64,000 nt of DNA, from positions 1-64,000 of the forward strand of contig NZ_AKIZ01000041.1 of the NCBI RefSeq assembly GCF_000282595.1. Reading direction: 5' to 3'. The position numbers and the translations under genes were made by a program. Below, piece by piece: positions 43,252 through 52,398 of the stretch. Under the pieces are notes generated by a model. The model did no database searches. It saw only the letters and a program-made list of their open reading frames with translations, and had not been told where the DNA came from. Position 1 is the stretch's first letter. Each line of letters starts with the position of its first letter. The stretch is from Phyllobacterium sp. YR531 (GTDB lineage: Bacteria > Pseudomonadota > Alphaproteobacteria > Rhizobiales > Rhizobiaceae).

Positions 43252-45909
43252 ATGCCAAAACTGGATCTGAGACGGCTCGTTCAAAAACTGGACGGGGAGG
43301 TAGTCGTAGGCCTTGAAGAAGCCGTTGCCATTGCGGTCAGGAATAATCATTCCAGCGTCGAAATTGAACATTGGCTGCTTGCTCTGAAAGATAAAAGCGA
43401 ACGTTTTCGCGAGATTATTCAAAGGAGCGGTGGCGATCTTGAGTCGATGGAAACTGAGGCTTATCGGGCTCTTGAGCGCTATCCACGGGACAACAGCTCT
43501 GCTCCGGCGATATCGACCAGCATAATCGATGTCATCCGGGAAGCCTGGATTGGAGCGTCGCTGCAAAGTGGGCGCTCAAGCGTCGGGGTTCTCGATCTGC
43601 TGCACACTCTGCTTTCAGACAGCACATTGCGCGCCACGACAATCAGCGCAATGCCTTCCACACGCGATATCAGGCTGGGTGAGCTTGAGCGCCAGATGGA
43701 GGAGCGAGGCAGCGAACCAGCTATATCGGCAAGGCCGCAATCTTCTGAAAACGCACCTGTCCACAGCGGCGACGAAGAGTTTCTTTCGGCATTTACGATT
43801 GATCTGACCGAACAAGCCCGCAATGGCGAAATAGACGCGGTTGTCGGGCGCGAAGCGGAACTTCGGCAATTGATCGATATTCTTGTCCGCCGCAGACAAA
43901 ATAATCCAATCCTTGTTGGTGAAGCAGGTGTCGGCAAGACTGCCATCGCCGAAGCATTTGCACTTGAAGTCGCGGCCGGCAATGTGCCGGACATGCTCAA
44001 AGACATCCGTTTGCTCACACTCGATCTTGGCCTCTTACAGGCAGGCGCGGGTGTTAAAGGTGAGTTCGAACGACGCCTCAAGGGCGTCATTGACGATGTA
44101 AAAGCTTCACCGGTTCCAGTCATTTTGTTTATCGATGAGGCGCATAGTCTGGTCGGGGCAGGTGGTCAGGCCGGGCAGGGTGATGCTGCCAATCTGCTTA
44201 AACCTGCACTGGCTCGTGGCGAGTTGCGTACTGTGGCCGCAACAACATGGGGCGAATACAAGAAATATTTTGAACGCGACGCAGCGCTCACGCGCCGATT
44301 CCAGGTGGTCAAAGTTGATGAGCCGGATGAAGAAACGGCAGTTCGCATGGTTCGCAGCCTCGTACCCGCACTGGAAAAACACCATGGAGTGAAGATACGC
44401 GATGAGGCCATCAGGGCCGCCGTGTCACTCTCCATGCGCTATATTCAAGGGAGGCAGTTGCCAGACAAGGCAGTCAGCCTGATCGACACTGCCGCGGCAG
44501 CTGTCTCAATCTCACGTGCCACTGTTCCAGCTCAAATCGAGGACGCAAACAGGGCAATCGATCTGCTCAATCTGGAAAAAACACGGCTGGAACTGGAGCC
44601 TGATACCTCGGCGGCGACCGAACGGCTGGTCGAGATTGATGAGCAGCTCGCAAGCCTGCAAACCAGCGCCAAGGCCTTCGCGACACGCTTGGAGCAAGAG
44701 AAAACACTGGTGGCAAATGCGGACGAGGTGGAAACCGGCTTTGCCGAGCCTGAAAATCGGCCCAAACTCGCCTTGCTTGAGAAGGAGCTGCGCGCACTGC
44801 AGGGTGAATCCCCACTGATCCATCGCGTTGTCGACAGGGAGACTGTTGCTGCTGTAACCGCCCGTTGGACCGGCATTCCCGTGGGCCGCCTGGTTCGCAG
44901 TCTGGTAGAAGCCGTTCAATCGCTCGAATCCCGTTTGCAGGAGCGTGTTGTCGGGCAAAATCAGGCAATTACGCTGATTTCGGATGCCATGATTACTGCG
45001 CGCGCAAGTCTTGGCGATGACAGACGCCCACCCGGAGTATTTCTCATGGTAGGAACGTCCGGCGTCGGCAAAACCGAGACTGCATTAGCACTTGCCTCAA
45101 CGCTGTATGGCGGGGATCAGAGCCTCACGATCATCAACATGTCCGAATTCAAGGAAGAACATAAGGTTTCCCTGCTGCTGGGCTCGCCGCCCGGTTATGT
45201 TGGATATGGCGAGGGAGGCATTCTGACAGAAGCCGTCCGCAAGCGTCCCTATGGCGTGCTGCTGCTCGATGAAATCGACAAGGCGCACCCGGGTGTGCAG
45301 GACATCTTCTATCAGGTCTTCGACAAGGGCATGCTGAAAGATGGGGAAGGGCGGGATATTGATTTCAAGAATACCACCATCCTTATGACAGCCAATACGG
45401 GTACAAATACACTCACCGCCCTTGCAGCAGATCCCGATACCATGCCTGAAGGACAGGCTCTGGTCGACATGTTGCAACCGGAATTGCTGGGCCAGTTCAA
45501 ACCTGCGTTTCTTGGCCGCGTGACAGTCGTGCCATACAGGCCACTTGATGAAACCGTGCTAGCAATGATCGTCAAGTTGCAAATTGGCAAGGTGAGCAAG
45601 CGTCTGCGCGATGCCTATAAAGCCGAACTAATTATTTCGGATGAGGCTATGCAAGCGCTGATTGATCGGTCCAAGGCGGTCGAAACAGGTGCCCGAGCGA
45701 TCGAATCAACAATTTCCCGCGAATTACTGCCAAAACTATCGCGAAGTATTCTGGAATTGAATTTAGAAAATTTACATCCGGAAGTTGTGCGTGTAGGTAT
45801 TGACGGGACGGGGAGATTTATTGTTGATATCGAACCTGTAACAGTACTTAAGAACCCAACCGAATATCCGTCACATAAGGATGCTAGGGAGGTTGATATA
45901 TTGCCATAA
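43252..45909 (+). CDS. tssH: T6SS ATPase ClpV (TssH)
   Basis: An 885-residue AAA+ disaggregase that pulls apart the contracted TssB/TssC sheath. An N-domain spans about residues 1-160. Walker A of D1 is GEAGVGKT (223-230) with Walker B FIDEAH. D2 has GTSGVGKT (601-608) and LLDEID. A coiled middle region lies between the rings. Compared with ClpB, the N-domain (VEIEHWLLALKD) is of the ClpV kind. It heads the rightward clpV-hcp-ompA set. Confidence 0.97.
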   Translation: MPKLDLRRLVQKLDGEVVVGLEEAVAIAVRNNHSSVEIEHWLLALKDKSERFREIIQRSGGDLESMETEAYRALERYPRDNSSAPAISTSIIDVIREAWIGASLQSGRSSVGVLDLLHTLLSDSTLRATTISAMPSTRDIRLGELERQMEERGSEPAISARPQSSENAPVHSGDEEFLSAFTIDLTEQARNGEIDAVVGREAELRQLIDILVRRRQNNPILVGEAGVGKTAIAEAFALEVAAGNVPDMLKDIRLLTLDLGLLQAGAGVKGEFERRLKGVIDDVKASPVPVILFIDEAHSLVGAGGQAGQGDAANLLKPALARGELRTVAATTWGEYKKYFERDAALTRRFQVVKVDEPDEETAVRMVRSLVPALEKHHGVKIRDEAIRAAVSLSMRYIQGRQLPDKAVSLIDTAAAAVSISRATVPAQIEDANRAIDLLNLEKTRLELEPDTSAATERLVEIDEQLASLQTSAKAFATRLEQEKTLVANADEVETGFAEPENRPKLALLEKELRALQGESPLIHRVVDRETVAAVTARWTGIPVGRLVRSLVEAVQSLESRLQERVVGQNQAITLISDAMITARASLGDDRRPPGVFLMVGTSGVGKTETALALASTLYGGDQSLTIINMSEFKEEHKVSLLLGSPPGYVGYGEGGILTEAVRKRPYGVLLLDEIDKAHPGVQDIFYQVFDKGMLKDGEGRDIDFKNTTILMTANTGTNTLTALAADPDTMPEGQALVDMLQPELLGQFKPAFLGRVTVVPYRPLDETVLAMIVKLQIGKVSKRLRDAYKAELIISDEAMQALIDRSKAVETGARAIESTISRELLPKLSRSILELNLENLHPEVVRVGIDGTGRFIVDIEPVTVLKNPTEYPSHKDAREVDILP

Positions 45910-45976
45910 CTTTTGCTTAGGCAATTCACGGAGAGGGGTTTATCCCGTCAGTCCTACCGACTAAAGGAGCTAGATA

Positions 45977-46453
45977 ATGCCAATTTACTTGCAGATTGAC
46001 CAAATTCAGGGTGATGCGACACATGAAACGCATAAGCGCTGGATGGATATTGAAGCGATCCACTGGAACGTAGGCCGCAAAATGAACACCTCGGCGGGTT
46101 CCGCAGCAAACCGCGAAGCATCGGAACCGACGCTTAGTGAAGTTGTACTAACGAAAGTTAGCGATTCATCATCCACAAAGCTTTTCCAGGAAGCCTGCGC
46201 CGGCCGTACAGGCAAGAAGGCTACTATTCACCTGGTAACCACCGGTAATCCTGGTGACACCTACATCGAATACATCCTGACCAATACGTTGATCGCAAAT
46301 TACTCGGTTGATTCAAATGGTGATCGCCCAGTTGAGACATTGCGTTTGAACTTCACGAAGATGGAAGTGAAGTACACACCATACGACAACAACCATATGC
46401 CGCAGTCGCCGCTGATTGCTTCTTACGATCTGGCAACAACTCGCGCAGCGTAA
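45977..46453 (+). CDS. hcp: T6SS tube protein Hcp
   Basis: A 158-residue tube protein. The start MPIYLQIDQIQGDATHETH and the core LSEVVLTKVSDSSSTKLFQ and the loop EACAGRTGKKATIHL identify Hcp (TssD). Hexamers stack to form the tube and can carry small effectors. It has a strong Shine-Dalgarno sequence (AAAGGAG) eight bases before the ATG and its own rho-independent terminator after the stop, fitting high expression. No vgrG follows it here. Confidence 0.97.
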   Translation: MPIYLQIDQIQGDATHETHKRWMDIEAIHWNVGRKMNTSAGSAANREASEPTLSEVVLTKVSDSSSTKLFQEACAGRTGKKATIHLVTTGNPGDTYIEYILTNTLIANYSVDSNGDRPVETLRLNFTKMEVKYTPYDNNHMPQSPLIASYDLATTRAA

Positions 46454-46475
46454 GCCCATATATCGGACAATCGAG

Positions 46476-46504
46476 GCGGCCCATCGGGCCGCTTCAGCTT
46501 TTTT
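46476..46504 (+). terminator. Rho-independent terminator after hcp
   Basis: A perfect 7-bp stem, GCGGCCC at 46476-46482 with GGGCCGC at 46486-46492 and loop ATC, is followed by TTCAGCTTTTTT. It would end clpV-hcp transcription, so the OmpA gene 150 bases on probably has its own promoter. Confidence 0.85.
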
Positions 46505-46652
46505 CGGACATTGTGGTTTATAGCAAACCCCACCCGCATGACGTTGATATGAATGTTTTTTTACGTGTAAAGCTTTGCTTGAATTAGTGCCGTGGTTAAT
46601 TTATTCTGAATACAACTAGATGCAACTTATAGGCCCATGAAGAGGTATAACT

Positions 46653-47183
46653 ATGCGATTGCTCCTTTCTGTTTCGGCGGCAGTTTTGGTAAGCTTTGCT
46701 GCACCGTCTTTTGCAGATCCAGCGTACAAATCCGAAGCCATAGTTGAGCACTTCATCAAGTCTGCTGAGCTTGGCAAGTCGCGCGCTATTTGCGTTGGGA
46801 CTGAGCAGGAATGCGCGAAACAGCTTGTGAATGAAGATGCTTCGCCATTGAACATGAAGGTTACTTTCGAGCTCAATTCCGATCGTTTGACGGGCGAAGC
46901 CAAGCAAACATTGGATGAATTTGCCAAGGCGATGAACAACAAAGCGTTGAAAGTCGCTTCATTCCAGGTGGAAGGTCATACGGACGCTACCGGTACGGAC
47001 CTGTACAATGACACCTTGTCGATGCGTCGTGCTCAGTCTGTTTCAACCTATCTGGAAGGTCTTGGCGTATCCGCTGAGCGCTTGAAAGCAGAAGGTTTTG
47101 GCAAGCGCCATCCTAGCGTGAGTGATCCGTTTGCTCCTGAGAATCGACGCGTTGAGACGCGGATTGTTCTTCCACAAGGTTGA
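46653..47183 (+). CDS. Periplasmic OmpA-like peptidoglycan-binding protein
   Basis: A 176-residue protein with a signal peptide (LLLSVSAAVLVSFAAPSFA) and no lipobox, an uncharacterised stretch with two cysteines, and a C-terminal OmpA domain (VEGHTDATGTDLYNDTLSMRRAQSV, ENRRVETRI). It should bind peptidoglycan non-covalently through the TDxxG... and R residues. A GAGG Shine-Dalgarno sequence precedes the ATG. It is flanked by terminators on both sides, so is likely monocistronic. It may serve the T6SS at the cell wall or simply be adjacent. Confidence 0.88.
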   Translation: MRLLLSVSAAVLVSFAAPSFADPAYKSEAIVEHFIKSAELGKSRAICVGTEQECAKQLVNEDASPLNMKVTFELNSDRLTGEAKQTLDEFAKAMNNKALKVASFQVEGHTDATGTDLYNDTLSMRRAQSVSTYLEGLGVSAERLKAEGFGKRHPSVSDPFAPENRRVETRIVLPQG

Positions 47184-47236
47184 ATTGAGATCATTATTTC
47201 CCGGCGAATCGCCTCAGGAATTTGAATTCAAAATGG

Positions 47237-47270
47237 AAAAACCGCTGCTCATCGCAGCGGTTTTTTTGTT
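47237..47270. terminator. Bidirectional rho-independent terminator between ompA-like gene and fbpB
   Basis: CCGCTGC (47242-47248) pairs perfectly with GCAGCGG (47254-47260) around loop TCATC; A5 lies on one side and T7 on the other, so it works on both strands. It separates the T6SS region from the convergent iron transporter genes. Confidence 0.9.
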
Positions 47271-47315
47271 TTCCGGCAAGTATAGTGAATGATAACTATA
47301 GTATATCATCACTAG

Positions 47316-48977
47316 TCAGGAAGCCCGTGTTCCGACCCTCGACAGGAGAATAACGGGCAGTATTCCGATAATTACAATGGCTAATGCTGCGATGGATGCT
47401 TCTTCATAGGTGCCCCGCGCCGCTTCCCCGTAAAGATGGGTTGCAAATGTCTCAAAATTAAGCGGCCGCAACAGCAACGTAGCCGGTAGCTCTTTAACGC
47501 AATCAACAAAGACAAGCAGCGCAGCAGCTATTAGTGCCGCTTTTGAAAGCGGTAAATGAACATGCCTGAATGTGCCGCTGGCACTTTGACCAAGAGTACG
47601 GGAGGCGTGATCGAAAGTAAGCGGGATACGAGTCAGTCCGGCCTCCATACCACCTGCAGCTATGGCAAGAAACCTTGTTGTATAGGCGTAAATCAGCGCT
47701 GCACCGGACCCCATGAACAGCAACCCGGTCGAGATGCCGAACCAGGCAATGGCAGTCCTGTTTATGAGCTGGTCCAGTCCGGCGAGCAGGACAAGAACGC
47801 CAATAGCGATAACAGTGCCAGGTGCAGCATAGCCAACAGTTGCCAGCCTGAAAAAGCAGTTGGAGGCTGCTCCCGGGCGCAGACGGGCAACATAGGCGAT
47901 CAAAACGCCCAGAAGCAGAGTGACTAATGTAGCTGCGGAGGCGAAAATTATGGTGTTGCCAGCTTCAGTGACTAACCGGGGTGAAAGGCCCGCAAACTGA
48001 AAGCGCTTCCACGCTTCGGTTGCTAGATAGATGGCGGGGAAGACAAACCCTATAAGAACCGGGATAAGTCCCATGCAAAAAAATGCTGTGCTGCGCCTGC
48101 CTGTTATCCGCGTCGGTTCAAAAACACGGCTTCTCTGTGCGCTGATGGAATAGCGTTGTTCGCGCCTTGCCCAACGCTCTACGGTCACCAGCATGACCAC
48201 AATCAAGAGCAGAGAAAGCGCGATTTGCGAGGCTCCCGGCAGATCAGTCCGTGTTATCCAAGTTGTGTAAATCGAGACTGTGAGCGTGCGTATGCCCAGA
48301 AACTCGGATGCACCTATGTCATTCAATGCCTCCATGAGGGACAGACTGACACCAACGGCTATGGCCGGGCGGGCGAGGGGCAGTGCCACTCGCCAGAATA
48401 TCTGACGTTGTGAAACACCAAGTGTCCGTGCTGCTTCGATTAAATTGGATGACTGCATGAGGAACAGTGCACGAGTGGGAATGTACACGTAAGGGTACAA
48501 CACAAAGCCAAGCAGAATGATGCAGCCTGTCATGTTGCGTATATCGGGCAATCGAAATTCACGCGGGCTGGAAAATCCTAGTGCCCAGCGGATTGCACCC
48601 TGAACGACGCCTATTGGATGCAGAATATCCAGATATGCATAAGCTATGATGTAGGTTGGTACTGCCAGAGGTAAAATGAGGGCCCATTCCAGAATTCGCC
48701 TGCCCGGAAAATCATAGGCTGTAACCAGCCAGGCGGACGCGGTGCCAAGGATCGCGACAAGCAACCCAACTCCGCATAGCAGAATAAATGTATCGGCCAA
48801 TGCAACGGGCAGGGTCGTCGCGAGCAAGTGAGACCATAGGCCATCCGAGCCTTGTACCGCTTGCAACACAAGCGCAAAGACAGGCAGGAGGACGAGAACT
48901 GCGACAATTCCTGCCGAGACAATCCATCCCGATCCGCTACGGCTACGCCGCTGATTGGTTGCTAACGGCGCAGTCAA
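47316..48977 (-). CDS. fbpB: Ferric iron ABC transporter permease
   Basis: A fused double-length permease of about 553 residues with roughly twelve transmembrane helices. It has two copies of the binding-protein-dependent transport signature (EAARTLGVSQRQIFWRVALP and the DHASRTLGQSASGTFRHVHLP region). This is the FbpB/SfuB type that moves Fe3+ across the inner membrane. An open frame continues to a TTG at 49016, but that codon sits inside a strong hairpin. A TTG at 48977 preceded by GGAAGCGA is the better start. Confidence 0.9.
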   Translation of the reverse strand: MTAPLATNQRRSRSGSGWIVSAGIVAVLVLLPVFALVLQAVQGSDGLWSHLLATTLPVALADTFILLCGVGLLVAILGTASAWLVTAYDFPGRRILEWALILPLAVPTYIIAYAYLDILHPIGVVQGAIRWALGFSSPREFRLPDIRNMTGCIILLGFVLYPYVYIPTRALFLMQSSNLIEAARTLGVSQRQIFWRVALPLARPAIAVGVSLSLMEALNDIGASEFLGIRTLTVSIYTTWITRTDLPGASQIALSLLLIVVMLVTVERWARREQRYSISAQRSRVFEPTRITGRRSTAFFCMGLIPVLIGFVFPAIYLATEAWKRFQFAGLSPRLVTEAGNTIIFASAATLVTLLLGVLIAYVARLRPGAASNCFFRLATVGYAAPGTVIAIGVLVLLAGLDQLINRTAIAWFGISTGLLFMGSGAALIYAYTTRFLAIAAGGMEAGLTRIPLTFDHASRTLGQSASGTFRHVHLPLSKAALIAAALLVFVDCVKELPATLLLRPLNFETFATHLYGEAARGTYEEASIAALAIVIIGILPVILLSRVGTRAS

Positions 48978-49001
48978 AACTCGCTTCCATTCAAAGTGTG
49001 A

Positions 49002-49031
49002 GACAGGCGACCGCAAATGCGGACGCCTGTC
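49002..49031 (-). promoter_or_regulatory. Intercistronic hairpin between fbpA and fbpB
   Basis: GACAGGCG (49002-49009) pairs with CGCCTGTC (49024-49031), and inside it CCGC (49011-49014) pairs with GCGG (49019-49022), giving a 12-bp stem with one A-A mismatch and an AAAT loop. There is no T-run. The position after a binding-protein gene and before a permease gene is where transport operons often carry mRNA-stabilising stem-loops. Confidence 0.65.
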
Positions 49032-49039
49032 GCTTTTGA

Positions 49040-50062
49040 TTAGTTGTCGAAACCGGCTTTGTCTACGAGTTCGCTCGCTTCTTTGCGATGACTTACAACT
49101 TCGGTCAACGGTGTTGGATCAATCTTGAGCTCACCAAAGGAGGCAATGATCGGATCTGCCTTCACGCCTGCCTTTACAGGATACTCAAAATTGGCTTCGG
49201 CATAGATCTTCTGGGCTTCATCGGAAACCAGGTACTCAAGCAGCTTGATAGCCTCAGCCTTGTTCGGCGCATGTTTTGCAACTGCTGCACCGCTGATATT
49301 GACCTGCGTACCGCCGTTTTTGAAGGTAGGAAGCACAACGTTGATTGCGTTGCCCCATTTGACCTGATCTTCGCCGCCCTTTCCAGAGCGCATCAAGCCG
49401 ACATAATAGGAGTTTGCGATAGCAATGTCGCAAATACCGCCCAGAATATCCTTGGCTCCGTCACGGTCGCCACCACCAGCCTTTCGCGCGAGGTTTCCCT
49501 TGACCGCAGCAAGCCATTTTTCAGTTTCTGCTGCATCGTAATGCGCCAGATAGCTGGCAAAAAGGGCTGTATTGTAAGGATGCTGGCCGGAACGAATGCA
49601 AATTTTGCCCTTCCATTTTGGATCGGCAAGATCTTCATAGTTGAAGCTTGCGAGATCAACATCCTTGGCAGTGTAAAGTACACGTGCGCGCATGGACAGA
49701 CCAAACCAGTTGCCCTTTGGATCGCGCAATGTTTCTGGAATTGCATCGGAAAGGGTCTTGGATTCGATTGGCTGGGTCACACCCTTATCCACAAGATCGA
49801 CGAGATTACCTGCATCGACGGCCATCAGGATATCGGCGGGAGAGCTTGCACCCTCGCTGGAAACGCGTTCTGCCAGACCATCCTTCAAGAAAACCGTATT
49901 GACGGTGATGCCTGTCGAGGCTTTGAAGGAGTCGAGCAGTGGCTGGATCAAGCCGGGTTCACGTGTGGTGTATATATTGAGTTCGGCAGCTGATACTGTG
50001 CCTGCAGTGAGTGCCAGTGTCCCTGCCATTACAATTGATTTAGCTATATTGGATGAATGCAT
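49040..50062 (-). CDS. fbpA: Ferric iron ABC transporter periplasmic binding protein
   Basis: A 340-residue FbpA/FutA-type protein with a signal peptide (SIVMAGTLALTAGTVSA) and mature start AELNIYTTREPGLIQPLL. The domain II signature DIAIANSYYVGL, with the adjacent tyrosines that coordinate Fe3+, and VVLPTFKNGGTQVNISG match the iron-binding family. It is the middle gene of the leftward transporter operon; a stem-loop follows its stop. Confidence 0.92.
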   Translation of the reverse strand: MHSSNIAKSIVMAGTLALTAGTVSAAELNIYTTREPGLIQPLLDSFKASTGITVNTVFLKDGLAERVSSEGASSPADILMAVDAGNLVDLVDKGVTQPIESKTLSDAIPETLRDPKGNWFGLSMRARVLYTAKDVDLASFNYEDLADPKWKGKICIRSGQHPYNTALFASYLAHYDAAETEKWLAAVKGNLARKAGGGDRDGAKDILGGICDIAIANSYYVGLMRSGKGGEDQVKWGNAINVVLPTFKNGGTQVNISGAAVAKHAPNKAEAIKLLEYLVSDEAQKIYAEANFEYPVKAGVKADPIIASFGELKIDPTPLTEVVSHRKEASELVDKAGFDN

Positions 50063-50187
50063 TTTAGCCCCCTTGAAAATGAAAAATCACAATCAAGGCC
50101 AAACCATACATGACCAATTTTATCAAGTTTTAACAACGGGATCAGGCGTTTCTCACGAAATGTTGATCTGCTTTAAACCAGAGATTG

Positions 50188-51249
50188 TTATGCGGCAAAT
50201 ATAAGCAAGCCATCAGACTTTATGGCAAGGCTGATGTGGTTGGTGGTATGGGGAAACCGTTCAACAGTTTTAACGTGCAATGGTTGGGAGAGTCCTTCGA
50301 CATCAACTGTCAGTTGTTCCACGTCACCAAGAAACACCCGCTCAACTATCTTTCCGATCGTCGGCCCTTCGTCAGTACTGACTGAAATAGCATGGGGTCT
50401 CACATAGGCGAGGGCATCGCTACCTTCCGGAAGTGCCGCTTCACAAGCATAAGGGCCGATAACCGTTTCAATCTGAGCATTTCGATAGATACCGGGTATC
50501 TTGTTGAACTCACCAAAGAAGTCTGCAGCATAAGGTGAATTTGGTCTATCATGAAGATCGTAGCCGGTGCCAATCTGAACGATCTGACCTTCGCGCATCA
50601 AAACGATGCGATCACCGGCAGACAAGGCTTCCTCCGGATCATGTGTCACCATGATTACAGTCGTACCCAGTCGGCGCAGCAGCTGAAATGTTTCCTGACG
50701 CACTTTTTGCCGCAAGCCGGAGTCCAGACTGGAAAACGGCTCGTCCATGAGCAGAATATCGGGATTGGGGGCGAGGGCGCGCGCTAATGCAACCCGCTGC
50801 TGCTCACCGCCAGAAAGCATGTGCGGATAACGTTTGGTGAGCGAAGCGATGCCAACGTGATCGATGACTTCTTTAGCTCGTTCTGAAGCTTGCTCCTTTG
50901 GTAGGGCCTTCAAGCCGAATAATATGTTCTGCTCAGCCGTTAAATGCGGAAAAAGAGCATAATCCTGAAATACAAATCCAATCCTGCGCATTTCCGGTTC
51001 CACGAAATATTGCGGTCCGGCGACTTGCCTGCCATTCATGGAAAGGACGCCACTATCAGGCCTGTCGACGCCTGCGATGATCCGCAAAAGTGACGACTTA
51101 CCACAACCTGAATGGCCCACCAGGCAAATGATTTCACCAGTCTGGATGGACAGTGTTATATCCTTGAGCGCATCGACCTTGCCGAAGCTCCTGCCGACGG
51201 CATCAAGTTGGAGTGCTGTCGTTTGATGAGCTCGTTTTTCTGAATGCAT
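50188..51249 (-). CDS. fbpC: Ferric iron ABC transporter ATPase
   Basis: A 353-residue ATPase. Walker A is GHSGCGKSS, the signature LSGGEQQRVALARAL, and Walker B LLMDEP. A C-terminal TOBE-like extension follows. FbpC type is judged from the neighbouring binding protein and permease. It is the first gene of the operon; 125 bases separate it from fbpA, so a second promoter is possible there. Confidence 0.92.
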   Translation of the reverse strand: MHSEKRAHQTTALQLDAVGRSFGKVDALKDITLSIQTGEIICLVGHSGCGKSSLLRIIAGVDRPDSGVLSMNGRQVAGPQYFVEPEMRRIGFVFQDYALFPHLTAEQNILFGLKALPKEQASERAKEVIDHVGIASLTKRYPHMLSGGEQQRVALARALAPNPDILLMDEPFSSLDSGLRQKVRQETFQLLRRLGTTVIMVTHDPEEALSAGDRIVLMREGQIVQIGTGYDLHDRPNSPYAADFFGEFNKIPGIYRNAQIETVIGPYACEAALPEGSDALAYVRPHAISVSTDEGPTIGKIVERVFLGDVEQLTVDVEGLSQPLHVKTVERFPHTTNHISLAIKSDGLLIFAA

Positions 51250-51376
51250 TTATCTGTCTCTGTCTGCTGGCAGTTTGTGACGTCTTGATCGACTAAATTT
51301 GGTCGAAATGCAAATGAAGTACGAGTGTGCTAATCACGCCTGTGCCAAATTCTGACATGCATACCGGATGTATAAA
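51250..51376. promoter_or_regulatory. Divergent promoter region with an 18-bp near-palindrome upstream of fbpC
   Basis: TCGACTAAA at 51289-51297 and TTTGGTCGA at 51298-51306 form an 18-bp palindrome with 8 of 9 positions matched. It lies about 40 bases upstream of fbpC and 71 bases before the GNAT gene, a good place for an operator. It does not match the Irr (ICE) or RirA (IRO) consensus sequences closely enough to name. Confidence 0.5.
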
Positions 51377-51889
51377 ATGAGCAATATACCAACCATCGAA
51401 ACCGAACGGCTATTACTGCGCCCAATGAAAATTGAGGACTGGCCGAGCTATGCTGAGCTGATGTACTCGCAACGATCGGAATATATGGGAGGGCCTTACT
51501 CCACCAAAGTCGCTTGGGGAATATTTTGTCACGACGTAGCGCTTTGGTCATTGATGGGGCACGGTGCATTGATGATCGAAGATCGTGATACTGGTTTCTG
51601 CCATGGGCAGGTCGGAATCAATCATGGTCCGCTCTTTCCCGAACATGAATTGGGCTGGTTCGTATATCCCAGGTCTGAAGGTAAGGGCTACGCTTTTGAG
51701 GCAGCCAAAGCACTGCGTGACTGGGCATTCAAAATCTATGGGCTAAAGACACTCGTCAGCTATATGGATCCAAACAATGTCAGGTCACGAAAGCTCGCCG
51801 AAAGACTCGGTGGTCAACTGGATTTATTGGCTATAAGAGAAGACCCGGCTGATCTGGTGTTCAGATATCCGAACACGAGCAACATTTGA
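51377..51889 (+). CDS. GNAT family N-acetyltransferase
   Basis: A 170-residue RimJ/RimL-like acetyltransferase: IETERLLLRPMKIEDWPSYAELM at the start, GQVGINHG and LGWFVYPRSEGKGYAFEAAKALRDWAF (acetyl-CoA loop), and a C-terminal NVRSRKLAERLG. Substrate unknown. The ATG at 51377, eight bases after GGA, is preferred to the ATG at 51368. The stop overlaps the first codons of a longer frame of the next gene. Confidence 0.85.
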   Translation: MSNIPTIETERLLLRPMKIEDWPSYAELMYSQRSEYMGGPYSTKVAWGIFCHDVALWSLMGHGALMIEDRDTGFCHGQVGINHGPLFPEHELGWFVYPRSEGKGYAFEAAKALRDWAFKIYGLKTLVSYMDPNNVRSRKLAERLGGQLDLLAIREDPADLVFRYPNTSNI

Positions 51890-51927
51890 TACCTCTGGTA
51901 GAGGCTATCAAGCGATATAGTGCGGTA

Positions 51928-52398
51928 ATGGCAATATGCAGGGTCATGATTATCGGAGCGCCCGGATCAGGAAAAACCTGGCTGGCACGAAGACTCGCCC
52001 AGCAATTGCAATTGCCGGTTTACTCAGTGGATGATGCCGTTTGGGATGAGAATGGAAAGCTGCGGGAAGCAGACGAAATTGATCGCCTTGTACGTGCAGT
52101 TGTTTTTAAAGATTGCTGGGTCATTGAGGGAGGTAATTCACGGACTTATCAGGATCGCGCCAATCGGGCCGAACTAGTCATCCGAATGGCACCGCCATGG
52201 TGGCTCCGCGTCTTCAGAATACTCATGCGGGATGGTATTCGACTAAACCTTGTCCGTACCACAATTCAATATGATGCAATCTTCGGAGATAAGGATAGCG
52301 CTGCTTTGGCTGGGGCGAGCAAGTCCGCCAATACAATTGAGATTCGCAATCGGCGAGATGCTGCTCGAGTTATAGAATATTACAAAAATCAAAAGTAA
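51928..52398 (+). CDS. Small P-loop ATPase/kinase (FlaR- or adenylate-kinase-like)
   Basis: A 156-residue P-loop protein with Walker A GAPGSGKTWLARRLA near the N-terminus and VIEGGN downstream, which resembles 'DNA topology modulation' FlaR proteins and small nucleoside kinases. No function is assigned. A TTG at 51886, overlapping the GNAT stop, would add 14 residues; the ATG at 51928 is chosen because it directly precedes the conserved CRVMIIGAPG. It is probably cotranscribed with the GNAT gene. Confidence 0.75.
   Translation: MAICRVMIIGAPGSGKTWLARRLAQQLQLPVYSVDDAVWDENGKLREADEIDRLVRAVVFKDCWVIEGGNSRTYQDRANRAELVIRMAPPWWLRVFRILMRDGIRLNLVRTTIQYDAIFGDKDSAALAGASKSANTIEIRNRRDAARVIEYYKNQK

Noticed and set aside
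49088-49993. 301-codon frame antisense to fbpA
   Set aside because: The minus-strand frame has a signal peptide and a clear iron-binding family match; the plus-strand product has no recognisable domain.
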